From positions 1 through 63,039 of the forward strand of contig CALBBQ010000031.1 in NCBI GenBank assembly GCA_937926785.1: 63,039 nucleotides of DNA, in the 5' to 3' direction. The translations under genes were made by a program, and so were the position numbers. Each line of letters begins with the position of its first letter. The first letter of the stretch is position 1. Below the pieces are notes generated by a model, which searched no databases, was not told the DNA's origin, and saw only the letters and a program-made list of their open reading frames with translations. This document shows, in pieces, positions 36,254-44,064 of the stretch. The stretch comes from an uncultured Bacteroidales bacterium. Lineage in GTDB: Bacteria; Bacteroidota; Bacteroidia; Bacteroidales; Tenuifilaceae.

Positions 36254-36772
36254 CTATATCGATTTTCTTAAGAGCTCAACCCATTGTTTTACCCGGGTAG
36301 CGGTTTTTTCGGCTTCAAAATCTTCGTCTATGGCCAGGCCAACAAACTTCCCATCTATCAATGCTTCTGAATCGGTGAAACTATAGCCATCGGTAGGCCA
36401 CTGACCTACAATTTTTGCTCCTTGTGCCATTAATTCCTTTGCTAAAATACCCATTCCATCCACAAAGTTTCGGGGGTAGGAAACCGAGTTGCCGGTGCCA
36501 AAAAAGGCAAAGAGTTTACCTTGCACCTGGATTTTTCTGAGCTCAGGACGAAAAATATCCCAATCCGAGCGCGATGCCTCTCCATTCCATGTTTCACTAC
36601 CTATGGTTGAGCAACCAAATATGATTATCTCATAATTATTAATCATGCTTGGGGTTGCATCCTTTACCGGATATACTTCGGCAGCGCCTTGGAGTTCTGA
36701 AGCAATTAGCTTGGCTACCTTTTCGGTTGCTCCACCGGTTGGACCGTAAAATATTCCAATTCTTTTTTTCAT
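36254..36772 (-). CDS. fldA: Long-chain flavodoxin
   Basis: This 172-residue FMN protein carries one-electron traffic in place of ferredoxin. The phosphate-binding loop is GPTGGATEKVA, and the FMN aromatic-loop region is GCSTIGSETWNGE with FFGTGNSVSYPRNFVD. It is the last gene of an operon with ADP-forming acyl-CoA synthetase and two membrane proteins. Flavodoxin could serve the hydrogenase or pyruvate oxidoreductase when iron is low. Confidence 0.93.
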   Translation of the reverse strand: MKKRIGIFYGPTGGATEKVAKLIASELQGAAEVYPVKDATPSMINNYEIIIFGCSTIGSETWNGEASRSDWDIFRPELRKIQVQGKLFAFFGTGNSVSYPRNFVDGMGILAKELMAQGAKIVGQWPTDGYSFTDSEALIDGKFVGLAIDEDFEAEKTATRVKQWVELLRKSI

Positions 36773-36822
36773 GTTAATTCGTTTTTCAGTTGAGGTAAAT
36801 ATAGCATTTTTTTATTAAACCG

Positions 36823-37554
36823 CTACCTGCCACTACCCTTAAGGCTTGCTACGGCAAGGAAAATTCCTAGTGCAACACTCAAAACGGCTGCAAATAGCAC
36901 CTGAAAATCAGCCGGCAAAAGGAAAGTAATGGTGTGAGCGGGAATCCAGAAGTAGGGTATGGTTTTGGCAAATACAAACTCCCATTGTACTTTCCAGTTT
37001 ATACTGGTCATGATTTCACCAACCCGAATAGGTTTGATTAGTCCTAAAAGAGTACCCCCGTTGCTAACAATATGGGTATCGGTAATCTTATGCAGGGTCA
37101 TCATCACTGGGGCGTAAATTACGTTCATTAGCAGGCTGATGCAGAATGCCACAAGTAGTTTTTCCCATGTTAAGCCACCTTTAATTGCCATAGGGGCATC
37201 GGTTATACCCATGTAAGCCAAGAATGCTGGAACCCCACTGGCAAAAAGTACAAATGCCAGTTTTATGGTAAGTCCCAGAAATCCCCACACAATGGCTCGG
37301 GGTATTAGCCCGAAGCCGGGTTGGTTGTAGCTTCCTGTTCTGATTCTAAGTCCAATGGCTTCGCCAAAAGTGGCTAGCAGGGCAAACTTCAGAAAGCTGG
37401 TAATCATGCCATGGTTGGCATTGAAATCAACATAGATGCTATAAACAGTTTCCGATACAAAGAATGGAAGCAGGAACATGAATGTTCCAAGCAGAACATA
37501 TACGTCGTTTCTTTTCACTTTCAGTTGAGTTTTAGCGGTTAAAATATCTTTCAA
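36823..37554 (-). CDS. Multi-pass membrane protein of unknown function
   Basis: This 243-residue protein has about five to six membrane segments (for example VYVLLGTFMFLLPFFVSETV, LLVAFCISLLMNVIYAPVMM and VLFAAVLSVALGIFLAVASL). The stretch FVFAKTIPYFWIPAHTITF loosely recalls the Mpv17/PMP22 signature, but this is weak. The frame starts with TTG at 37554; a TAG lies upstream in frame and no ATG is near. Its start region overlaps the end of the 49-residue gene by 23 bases, which suggests translational coupling. Confidence 0.72.
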   Translation of the reverse strand: MKDILTAKTQLKVKRNDVYVLLGTFMFLLPFFVSETVYSIYVDFNANHGMITSFLKFALLATFGEAIGLRIRTGSYNQPGFGLIPRAIVWGFLGLTIKLAFVLFASGVPAFLAYMGITDAPMAIKGGLTWEKLLVAFCISLLMNVIYAPVMMTLHKITDTHIVSNGGTLLGLIKPIRVGEIMTSINWKVQWEFVFAKTIPYFWIPAHTITFLLPADFQVLFAAVLSVALGIFLAVASLKGSGR

Positions 37555-37681
37555 ATCCTGCCTTAACCTGTTCCCAGATGTAGTCGAAGCGGGTGGCTAT
37601 CAAAATGATCAGGATTAAGGCAAGTCCAATCATCATTTTTTCATTTGCCGATAGCCCATTCCATTTCTCCTTAAGCCTCAT
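37532..37681 (-). CDS. 49-residue membrane mini-protein
   Basis: This frame is too short for usual ORF calls. It starts with ATG at 37681, eight bases after the stop of the acyl-CoA synthetase gene, and runs to TAA at 37532. It has a charged start (MRLKEKWNGLSANEKMM), one strong membrane helix (IGLALILIILIAT) and an amphipathic tail (RFDYIWEQVKAGFERYF). It overlaps the start of the following membrane-protein gene. Position, composition and overlap support a real gene; the function is unknown. Confidence 0.6.
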   Translation of the reverse strand: MRLKEKWNGLSANEKMMIGLALILIILIATRFDYIWEQVKAGFERYFNR

Positions 37682-37689
37682 AAGCGTTT

Positions 37690-39747
37690 TTACTTTTCAA
37701 TTCTGATTCTGGCGTCAACCGCAACAACCTTGTCTTTAGAGCCAAGTAATGGGTTTAGGTCCATTTCGAAAATTTCGGGAGCAACGGTTACCAAAGCCGA
37801 AACACGACTTACAATCTCAGCAAAAATTTGCTCGTTTACTGGTTCCTGTCCCCTTGCTCCCTTTATCATTCCGTAGCCCTTTAACCCGTGAATCATGCTC
37901 AGCGCTTCATTGGCATCAATAGGGGCAAGGGCTGCCCTAACATCTTTTAGAACCTCGATGAAGATACCACCCAGGCCGCAAAGCACCATGTGCCCGAATT
38001 TATCCTCACGTTTGGCTCCCACAAAGAGTTCGGCTCCTTTTAGCATTGGCTGTATGAGAATGGCTGTGGTGTCTTTAATTCTTATCATTCGCTCAAACTC
38101 TTTGTGAACCGAGTCCGCATCACTGACATTTAGCACTACCCCCCCCACATCCGATTTGTGGATTGGGCCTACAACCTTCATTACAACCGGGTAGCCCAGT
38201 TTTTCAGCTGCTTTTGCAGCTTCGTTGGCAGTTGTTACTACAGCTTCGCCTGCTCTGGGAATTCCGGCAGCATCGAGCAGTTGCTGAACGGTATCGGGAC
38301 TCATATAGCCATTGCTGCTCTTTTCAATAATTTTGCGTATTTCTTGTTCATCAACCTTAGGAAGTTCAGGTTTTTCAGGTGATGGCTTTGGAGTATGGAA
38401 TATTTTTGCTAGTGAGTTTCCCAGCGAAACCTCGTCGGGGAAGAAGATACGACCTTTAGCTATGAAATGTTCAATTTCGCTTTTCACGTTCATTACCGAG
38501 GGTAGTACTGGGAAAATGGGCTTACGGCATTCCTTCATCTTACGGTCGAGCAGGTCGTAAACGTCGTAAACGGGGAACAGCCCCGGGCTACCGAATATAA
38601 CAATCATGGCATCGATATGCTCAAAGTCCTTTTCGCAGGCATCTATAATGTAGCCCAACTGTTCGGCTGTGCCGGTTGCCAGAAAGTCGATGGGGTTAGC
38701 TACCGATGAGCCCGGGAAAAGTTTGCTTAGCAGTTCTTTAGCCTTTGGCCCTTCGATAGGTGGTACTTCAAGGCCATTGTTCGATAGCGAATCGGTGAGC
38801 ATTACGGCGGGTCCACCGGCATGAGTGATTACCGCAATATTTTTGCCTTGTAGTTCAGGGTGCATGAAGATTGATGCCACGGTGGCCAGCTCATCGCGAC
38901 CATAGCAGCGCACAATTCCTGCCTTACGGAAAAGAGCATCAACCGCAACATCGCTGCTGGCTAGTGCTCCGGTGTGGCTTGATGCGGCCCTGCTCCCGGC
39001 AGATGAACTTCCAGCTTTTATTGCGGCAATCCGACATCCTTTCCGAATTAACGACTGGGCATGCTTTAGAAGTTTTACGGGTTTACTAATGCTCTCCACG
39101 TAAAGCAGCTTGACGCGTGAGCTGTTTTGCGGATCGAATGTAATATCGAGGTACTCAAGGACTTCTTCTACACCTATTTGGGCGCTGTTGCCCACCGAGT
39201 AAACGCTGTTGAATGTTAGCCCCCTCGGGATGCTCGATTCCATGATGAAAACCGCGGTGGCTCCTGAGCCTGAAATAAAGTCAACCCCTTTAGGGTTAAA
39301 CTTGGGAATTGGTGTGGTAAACACACCTGCATAGTTGGTGTTCATAACCCCAATACAGTTGGGACCTATGAGACATCCTCCGGTACGGTTTATGGTGTCA
39401 ACGATTTGCTCTTCGAGTTTGGCACCCTCTTCGCTTTCCTCATGAAAACCGGCCGAAAGGATGATGAACGCTTTTGTCCTTTTTTGTGTGGCAAGAACCT
39501 CAACTGCCGGGGGACAGAACTTTGCAGCAATGGCCAGTATGGCCAAATCAACCTCAGGCAAATCGACCACATCGCGATACGATTTAACACCCTGAACTTC
39601 GTCGGCCTTTGGGTTAACCACGTACAGGTTGCCCTTGAAATGGTTGTCGATAAGGTTTTTCAGAACCTTGCCACCTGGTTTTTGAACATCGTCGGAACCT
39701 CCGACAACTACAATACTCTTAGGATTAATTAATTCGCTGGTAATCAT
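37690..39747 (-). CDS. ADP-forming acetate/acyl-CoA synthetase, fused subunits
   Basis: This enzyme converts acyl-CoA, ADP and phosphate to acid, CoA and ATP, a fermentative ATP-yielding step. The 685-residue protein joins both subunits. It has a CoA-binding Rossmann domain (IVVVGGSDDVQKPGG), ligase-CoA domains with the phospho-histidine motif SSHTGALASSD (H258), and a C-terminal ATP-grasp domain (KLGYPVVMKVVGPIHKSDVG). Fusion of alpha and beta halves is common. It heads the operon with flavodoxin. The substrate (acetyl-, propionyl- or branched/aryl-CoA) cannot be read from sequence. Confidence 0.93.
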   Translation of the reverse strand: MITSELINPKSIVVVGGSDDVQKPGGKVLKNLIDNHFKGNLYVVNPKADEVQGVKSYRDVVDLPEVDLAILAIAAKFCPPAVEVLATQKRTKAFIILSAGFHEESEEGAKLEEQIVDTINRTGGCLIGPNCIGVMNTNYAGVFTTPIPKFNPKGVDFISGSGATAVFIMESSIPRGLTFNSVYSVGNSAQIGVEEVLEYLDITFDPQNSSRVKLLYVESISKPVKLLKHAQSLIRKGCRIAAIKAGSSSAGSRAASSHTGALASSDVAVDALFRKAGIVRCYGRDELATVASIFMHPELQGKNIAVITHAGGPAVMLTDSLSNNGLEVPPIEGPKAKELLSKLFPGSSVANPIDFLATGTAEQLGYIIDACEKDFEHIDAMIVIFGSPGLFPVYDVYDLLDRKMKECRKPIFPVLPSVMNVKSEIEHFIAKGRIFFPDEVSLGNSLAKIFHTPKPSPEKPELPKVDEQEIRKIIEKSSNGYMSPDTVQQLLDAAGIPRAGEAVVTTANEAAKAAEKLGYPVVMKVVGPIHKSDVGGVVLNVSDADSVHKEFERMIRIKDTTAILIQPMLKGAELFVGAKREDKFGHMVLCGLGGIFIEVLKDVRAALAPIDANEALSMIHGLKGYGMIKGARGQEPVNEQIFAEIVSRVSALVTVAPEIFEMDLNPLLGSKDKVVAVDARIRIEK

Positions 39748-39785
39748 CGAAATATTTTTTGCGTTTACACTTTTTTACTTTAACG

Positions 39786-39816
39786 CAAACCTAACTGAAT
39801 TATACCAAAGTAGCAA
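39786..39816 (-). promoter_or_regulatory. Promoter of the acyl-CoA synthetase operon
   Basis: On the minus strand TTG (39814-39816) and TAGGTTTG (39786-39793) are separated by 20 bases, matching the Bacteroidota pattern. Transcription should begin near 39779, about 30 bases before the ATG. Confidence 0.6.
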
Positions 39817-39860
39817 GGGTAATGGTCAGGGTAGGATGGGTTTAATTGATGTTTTAGGAT

Positions 39861-39891
39861 ATAAAAACGGTGCAACCCAGCTATTGCACCG
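39861..39891 (-). terminator. Terminator of the LiaF-like gene
   Basis: An 8-base stem (CGGTGCAA with TTGCACCG, 39868-39891) is followed on the minus strand by TTTTTATAT. It lies 37 bases after the stop codon of the gene at 39928. Confidence 0.78.
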
Positions 39892-39927
39892 ATAATTACA
39901 TTTCATTATTTTCTGGCAAATACCCTA

Positions 39928-40665
39928 TTAATTGCTTTTTATGTCGATTCCTCCAAAGAGTACAAGTCCTTTTAGAACCAGTTCGGGCGAATTATCGGGA
40001 ATCGATTGTGGAGATTTTCGTTTATCAGTGATGCCTCCAAATATCGATGTTACTTCAATTTTTAATCGCCAATCAGAGGGAATGATTAGTTTTGAACCTC
40101 CGAATATGCAAAGCAGATCAACATAGTTTTGTCCGGGTTCGAGTTTGGCATCACTCAAGTCAATGGTTGAGCCGCCAAAGATGTTGGTAATTCGGCCACC
40201 CTTGAATTGTTGGGATGTGAATTTTTGTTCCGACCCGCCAAAAATGGAAACATCATCAATCAGGTTATCGTTCACTTCTCCGGTTCTTATTGGACGCCAG
40301 TGTCGTCTGCGGCTACCAAGAATAAGCGAAAGACCTATAAAAAGTATTACCGCTGGCCAGAATAGTTTGCTCACAGATAAAGGGAATTCGTAAAATTTTG
40401 CTGCTAAAAAGAATGCCCCAATTGCGATGAGCACTGTACCAAAAATCCGATTACCAGGTTTGGGAAAGGTTAAAAGACCAATAACAATTAGAAGGGTCTG
40501 CCAGGTGAAGATGTATCGCCCCCAGTCAACAGGAAAAATTTCAAAGTTATCGAGCAGTAGCAATGTGGCAAGCACTACCAGCAGCAGTCCCATCATTAAC
40601 CTGGATAGGTCGGTTTTGTGGGATGTTTCCATCTTTTCCATCATGTTAAATGTTAGTTTATACAT
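39928..40665 (-). CDS. LiaF-like membrane protein (cell-wall stress response type)
   Basis: This protein of up to 245 residues has four N-terminal membrane helices (about 23-120) and a C-terminal beta-rich domain with repeated IFGGS motifs (VSIFGGSEQKF, TNIFGGSTIDL, LCIFGGSKLII, TSIFGGITDK). That repeat pattern is typical of LiaF/DUF2154 and related toastrack-type domains, which sense or transmit envelope stress. There is no adjacent LiaRS pair. Methionines at residues 8, 9 and 12 are alternative starts, and I am not certain of the first. Confidence 0.82.
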   Translation of the reverse strand: MYKLTFNMMEKMETSHKTDLSRLMMGLLLVVLATLLLLDNFEIFPVDWGRYIFTWQTLLIVIGLLTFPKPGNRIFGTVLIAIGAFFLAAKFYEFPLSVSKLFWPAVILFIGLSLILGSRRRHWRPIRTGEVNDNLIDDVSIFGGSEQKFTSQQFKGGRITNIFGGSTIDLSDAKLEPGQNYVDLLCIFGGSKLIIPSDWRLKIEVTSIFGGITDKRKSPQSIPDNSPELVLKGLVLFGGIDIKSN

Positions 40666-40911
40666 TCTTAAATATACGACTAAAGTCTAAACTTTGCTGC
40701 ATGGTTACATTATTATTGGGTAAAATCATATTAACCTAACAACATCCTGTTTGACCAATGCATCAAGCAATTACCTTTAAAATCATCTGAAAGTAAAAAA
40801 GATGGAAATAAGCAATACTTAACGTGTATCAACCCATTCAACTATAATTCACCAATGCATACTTGGGTATCTCTAACTCAGATTAGCGCAGTACAATTTT
40901 ATTAGAAAAGC
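40666..40911. other. Intergenic stretch between hydE and the LiaF-like gene
   Basis: About 245 AT-rich bases that hold the upstream region of the LiaF-like gene and the downstream flank of hydE. I see no RNA gene, clear terminator or small gene. Confidence 0.5.
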
Positions 40912-41997
40912 TTAAAATTTTTGATTCCGGCGGTAGAAATGCTTTGAGTTGCCATGTTCTCCGTAGCCTATTTCATCGCCAGTGAGTTGAATGCGGGCTT
41001 CCAAACAGCTTTTGCAATCATCTGCGGCGTCATCTACGCAGGGTTTGTTTTCGTAGAGTTTGTAATCGTTACGGTATGCGCCAGGTGTAATGTTTGGCAT
41101 CACTATGTTTGCACCCACCTTGATGGCTTTCTCCCGGCCAAGGGGGTCTATTGCCTGAAGAGCAGTAGGGGCTGCAATATTAATATCCTTCATAAGAATT
41201 CGAAGCAGGGCGGTCATTTTCAGTGCCAGGTTGAAGCGTTCGGCGAGGGGTAGGAGCGTATCCCTAAACTGATAGAGCGGGGTACTGGGGTGTTCAACGT
41301 AAGGGCCCATTCCTACCATGTCAACATCCATTTCCTTCATCCAAAGCAGATCCTCGGCCAGGTGCTCAAGGGTCTGGAATGGTAACCCGATCATTACTCC
41401 TGTACCTACTTGGTATCCAACACGCTTCAGGGCACGAAGGCACTCTACACGTTCATCGTAAACATGATGGCCATCGTTTGGGTGAAGCTTGGAGTAGAGC
41501 TCCCTGTTTGATGATTCAATGCGTAAAAGGTAACGGATTCCTCCCTTATTATACCAACGGCGGTAGGTTTCTTCGGTTTGCTCTCCCAAGGAGAGCGTTA
41601 TACCCAGTTCATGGTTGGTGGCCTGGTTAATTTTATCGAGCAGGGTTTCGATTCGGGTAGTAAACTCTGCAGTGCTAACCTCTCCGGTTTGAATTGCTAT
41701 GCTGCCGTAGCGGTTTTTCCAGGCAAAAAGAGCAGCATCTAAAACCTCCTCATCGGTAAGCGTGTATCGGTGTACCTGTTTATTTCCTGCCCGAATGCCG
41801 CAATACAGACAGTTTTTCCTGCATATGTTGGACATCTCAATAAGTCCGCGGAAGTAAACCTTGCGGCCTACATACCTGGCTTTGACCTCAGCAGCATGAG
41901 AGAATAGCTTTGTTTTGGCATCGCCTTCGCAGTTCAGCAGGAACACCAGCTCGTCCTTGGTAAATGTTTCTTTTTTTAAAAGATTATCGATATTCAT
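40912..41997 (-). CDS. hydE: [FeFe] hydrogenase maturase HydE
   Basis: HydE is a radical-SAM enzyme that acts on the HydG-made iron-cysteine synthon during assembly of the diiron subcluster. This 361-residue protein has the CxxxCxxC motif at C59/C63/C66 (NICRKNCLYCGIRAGN). The C-terminal part has CVDDAADDCKSC, cysteines that could hold the non-essential second cluster. The gene is about 8 kb from hydG and on the opposite strand. I found no Rex-like site directly upstream. Confidence 0.96.
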   Translation of the reverse strand: MNIDNLLKKETFTKDELVFLLNCEGDAKTKLFSHAAEVKARYVGRKVYFRGLIEMSNICRKNCLYCGIRAGNKQVHRYTLTDEEVLDAALFAWKNRYGSIAIQTGEVSTAEFTTRIETLLDKINQATNHELGITLSLGEQTEETYRRWYNKGGIRYLLRIESSNRELYSKLHPNDGHHVYDERVECLRALKRVGYQVGTGVMIGLPFQTLEHLAEDLLWMKEMDVDMVGMGPYVEHPSTPLYQFRDTLLPLAERFNLALKMTALLRILMKDINIAAPTALQAIDPLGREKAIKVGANIVMPNITPGAYRNDYKLYENKPCVDDAADDCKSCLEARIQLTGDEIGYGEHGNSKHFYRRNQKF

Positions 41998-42097
41998 TGT
42001 AAAATACGACTCGAATTTCTATGTTTACATGTATATTTCGCTCAATATATTAATCCCATGAAGTTTTACAAACATATGCAAAAATAGCTGTTAACCG

Positions 42098-42790
42098 ATG
42101 GAAAGAGCCAGAGCAATAGGACAAATTATAGCTGTTATAAAACAGCTCAGGAAAGAGGCCGAAGAGCTTTTTAACAGCGACAATATAGTAGAACACTCCG
42201 AATTACTTATCGAGGAGTTCTTTCTGCAAAAGTTTAATCCATTTCTTGCGCGTGTCAAGGAACAGGTAAGCGCTTTACCGCTGGACGACTACCTGCCGGT
42301 AGAGCTTGATTCATGGATTAGGCTCATCAACATAAAGCTAAGTGCAATAGAACGGGGCCAGCACGATGAGCGGTATGCCGAGGTGCTATACATTAAACAG
42401 CGTTTTTACCCGGAGCTGGTTGAGGTGCTCAAAGAGTTACAGCTCGAAGTGCTGGAGGCCGAATTTGATGCTCGTGTGGATAATCAAACTGAAAGTAAAA
42501 CATCCATTGGCCCTAATACCATTGTGCTTTCTCATGAGTCCGTGGCTTTGCTAATCGCTATGCTCTATAATTTCAACCTGATTTCAGGAACGGTTTCCAT
42601 TGATGAAATTTGCCGTAGTTTTTCGGTTATGACAGGGTACGATGCTGCAGAAATAAAAAAGATGTTACGTTTTGATGAGGAGAGTGGAAGGCTGAAGACC
42701 ATTGTAAAGGCTGAAGATATGGATGTTCTGCTGAAACTTCTGAAAAGTATTTGTGCCCGGATTGAAAACCTAAAGCTTTACTCAGATTAG
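42098..42790 (+). CDS. Hypothetical helical protein
   Basis: This 230-residue protein has no signal peptide or membrane helix. It is mostly helical by composition (LRKEAEELFNSDNIVEHSEL and VLEAEFDARVDN). The C-terminal half (SHESVALLIAMLYNFNLISG, SVDEICRSF-like) resembles the helical halves of RteC-type proteins of Bacteroidota mobile elements, but the similarity is weak and there is no element here. It is divergent from hydE and convergent with the DUF1987 gene (12 bases apart). Confidence 0.62.
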   Translation: MERARAIGQIIAVIKQLRKEAEELFNSDNIVEHSELLIEEFFLQKFNPFLARVKEQVSALPLDDYLPVELDSWIRLINIKLSAIERGQHDERYAEVLYIKQRFYPELVEVLKELQLEVLEAEFDARVDNQTESKTSIGPNTIVLSHESVALLIAMLYNFNLISGTVSIDEICRSFSVMTGYDAAEIKKMLRFDEESGRLKTIVKAEDMDVLLKLLKSICARIENLKLYSD

Positions 42791-42802
42791 CAAAGCGTGA
42801 AG

Positions 42803-43198
42803 CTAGCTGTAGGGAATACACTTGTAGGGCAGCCGAATATCAGGTAGTTCAAAAAGCACAACCCCTTCGTGTAGCAGCTCATCATCCTCCTGATGGTAGT
42901 TCCAGATTACCTCAACGTCGAAATTAGCATTCCTGAAAGTGGCGATTTTTCGTAAAACATCACGTAGATATTTGTAAGAGGTTGAATTGATATACCGAAA
43001 ATTAAGGTCAACGATTATCTTGCAGGGTTCCTGATTCTTCATGTACTCATAGAACTCGTCGAGCCAATCAATTACCTGCTGGTAAAACTCCTTGGCGTTT
43101 TCAGGATGCGAAATGCCTGAGATTGAAAATACCTTTGTTTCAGGATTGAAATATATTTCCGGTGAATCAATTTCAGCCTCTATTCTTAAAGGTTTCAT
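42803..43198 (-). CDS. SiaC-like DUF1987 regulatory phosphoprotein
   Basis: This 131-residue protein matches the DUF1987/SiaC family (PEIYFNPETKVFSISGISHPE, YINSTSYKYLRDVL). In Pseudomonas, SiaC is phosphorylated by the SiaB kinase and dephosphorylated by the PP2C-type SiaA to switch a diguanylate cyclase. The Ser/Thr cluster NSTS here is in the position of the phosphosite. The window has two SpoIIE-type phosphatases (4861 and 17571) that could act on it, but no SiaB was found. Family assignment is good; the link to phosphatases is inference. Confidence 0.82.
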   Translation of the reverse strand: MKPLRIEAEIDSPEIYFNPETKVFSISGISHPENAKEFYQQVIDWLDEFYEYMKNQEPCKIIVDLNFRYINSTSYKYLRDVLRKIATFRNANFDVEVIWNYHQEDDELLHEGVVLFELPDIRLPYKCIPYS

Positions 43199-43369
43199 TA
43201 TTATTTATTATCCGTAATCATTAGTCACGTAAATATAGGTGATAATGATTATTCAATGCAAGATTTCCAATTTTTCTTTGATTAAATGGCAAATTTAGCT
43301 TGTGAAGATATGGCCTAATAGGGTAAACTATAAATTATTGGCTTACTATTACTTTTTAGCTTTTCAGAA

Positions 43370-43400
43370 TTGGTGAAAAGCTTTTTTGGCCTTATATTTG
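43370..43400 (+). promoter_or_regulatory. Promoter of the putative small RNA
   Basis: TTGG (43370-43373) and TATATTTG (43393-43400) are separated by 19 bases, a near-consensus Bacteroidota promoter. No protein-coding gene on the plus strand follows it, and a terminator lies about 105 bases downstream. Confidence 0.68.
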
Positions 43401-43405
43401 CGTAT

Positions 43406-43533
43406 GGTGTAATAAGAACATTCCGGCGGTAAAGTGAATTGGTTAGTTAGTTGTTACTAAGGAATGTTTTCGATTTTCAAAGTAAAATCGAGTGTTTGGG
43501 GTGAAGGAGGTCTTTCGGCCTCCTTCTTTCTTT
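43406..43533 (+). ncRNA. Putative structured small RNA, about 125 bases
   Basis: The region between a good promoter and a strong terminator can form three hairpins in series. The first pairs AACATTCC (43417-43424) with GGAATGTT (43461-43468) and can extend through GGTAA/TTACT. The second pairs CGATTTT with AAAATCG (43471-43490). The third is the terminator stem at 43503-43526. No open frame of note exists. It is not recognisable as 6S RNA, SRP RNA or tmRNA: it lacks the SRP tetraloop motif and is too short for the others. It sits in a 336-base gap between the minus-strand DUF486 and DUF1987 genes, so it is not a leader of a plus-strand gene. Confidence 0.6.
43503..43532. terminator. Strong terminator of the small RNA
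   Basis: A 10-base stem (GAAGGAGGTC with GGCCTCCTTC, one G-T pair) with a four-base loop precedes a T-rich tract (TTTCTTTTCTATTTTTT). It may also serve the convergent DUF486 gene. Confidence 0.85.
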
Positions 43534-43534
43534 T

Positions 43535-43909
43535 CTATTTTTTAAAGATGAAGTAAACGGCCAGAATCAGAAACCCAAATCCAATGATATGGTTGGTTTT
43601 AATGGTTTCAGTTTTAAAGGCAAAAAGGGTAAAACCCATAAAAACTATAAGGGTGATAGTTTCCTGAATAACCTTGAGCTCTACCAGCGAGAATGGGCCC
43701 CCGTTCTCTCTGAATCCCAATCTGTTTGCAGGTACCTGAAAGAAGTACTCAAACAGTGCAATTCCCCAGCTTATAAGTACAATGCTCACCAGGCTGAGGT
43801 TCTCAAACCATTTCAAATCCTTAAACTTGAGGTGGCCATACCAGGCTAACGTCATAAATGTGTTTGACAATACTAAAAGCAGTATTGTTAGTAATCCTCT
43901 ATAGCCCAT
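43535..43909 (-). CDS. DMT-superfamily DUF486 membrane protein
   Basis: This 124-residue protein has four membrane helices (LLTILLLVLSNTFMTLAWYG, LVSIVLISWGIALFEYFFQV, a third near ETITLIVFMGFTLFAF and a C-terminal one). It shows the DUF486 signature (SWGIALFEYFFQVPANRLGF and LKVIQETITL). The function is not established; the fold resembles small multidrug-resistance transporters. I prefer the ATG at 43909, since the frame to 43936 adds nine residues unlike the family. Confidence 0.88.
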   Translation of the reverse strand: MGYRGLLTILLLVLSNTFMTLAWYGHLKFKDLKWFENLSLVSIVLISWGIALFEYFFQVPANRLGFRENGGPFSLVELKVIQETITLIVFMGFTLFAFKTETIKTNHIIGFGFLILAVYFIFKK

Positions 43910-44029
43910 CACATTATGTTGTAAATTTCCCTGCAAAAGTATTAGTTTATTTTGAAAGTGGGATTTTGTTTGATGCTTCTGCCTTAATATTTTTCAGCTA
44001 ATTGTTGTTAACCTCTTGTTCTTTTTCAA

Positions 44030-44037
44030 TATTTTTG
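44030..44037 (+). promoter_or_regulatory. Putative promoter -7 box of yicC
   Basis: TATTTTTG matches TAnnTTTG and lies 27 bases before the yicC ATG. A -33 element at the usual spacing is not clear. Confidence 0.4.
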
Positions 44038-44064
44038 CAGAATGCAAAACTTAAATAGCATATC

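Noticed and set aside
40912..41997. Possible biotin synthase or other radical-SAM enzyme instead of HydE
   Set aside because: Length, motif context and hydrogenase neighbourhood fit HydE; BioB has different flanking motifs and needs other conserved cysteines.
42098..42790. RteC-type mobile-element regulator
   Set aside because: Similarity is only in helical composition, and no integrase, relaxase or repeats lie nearby.
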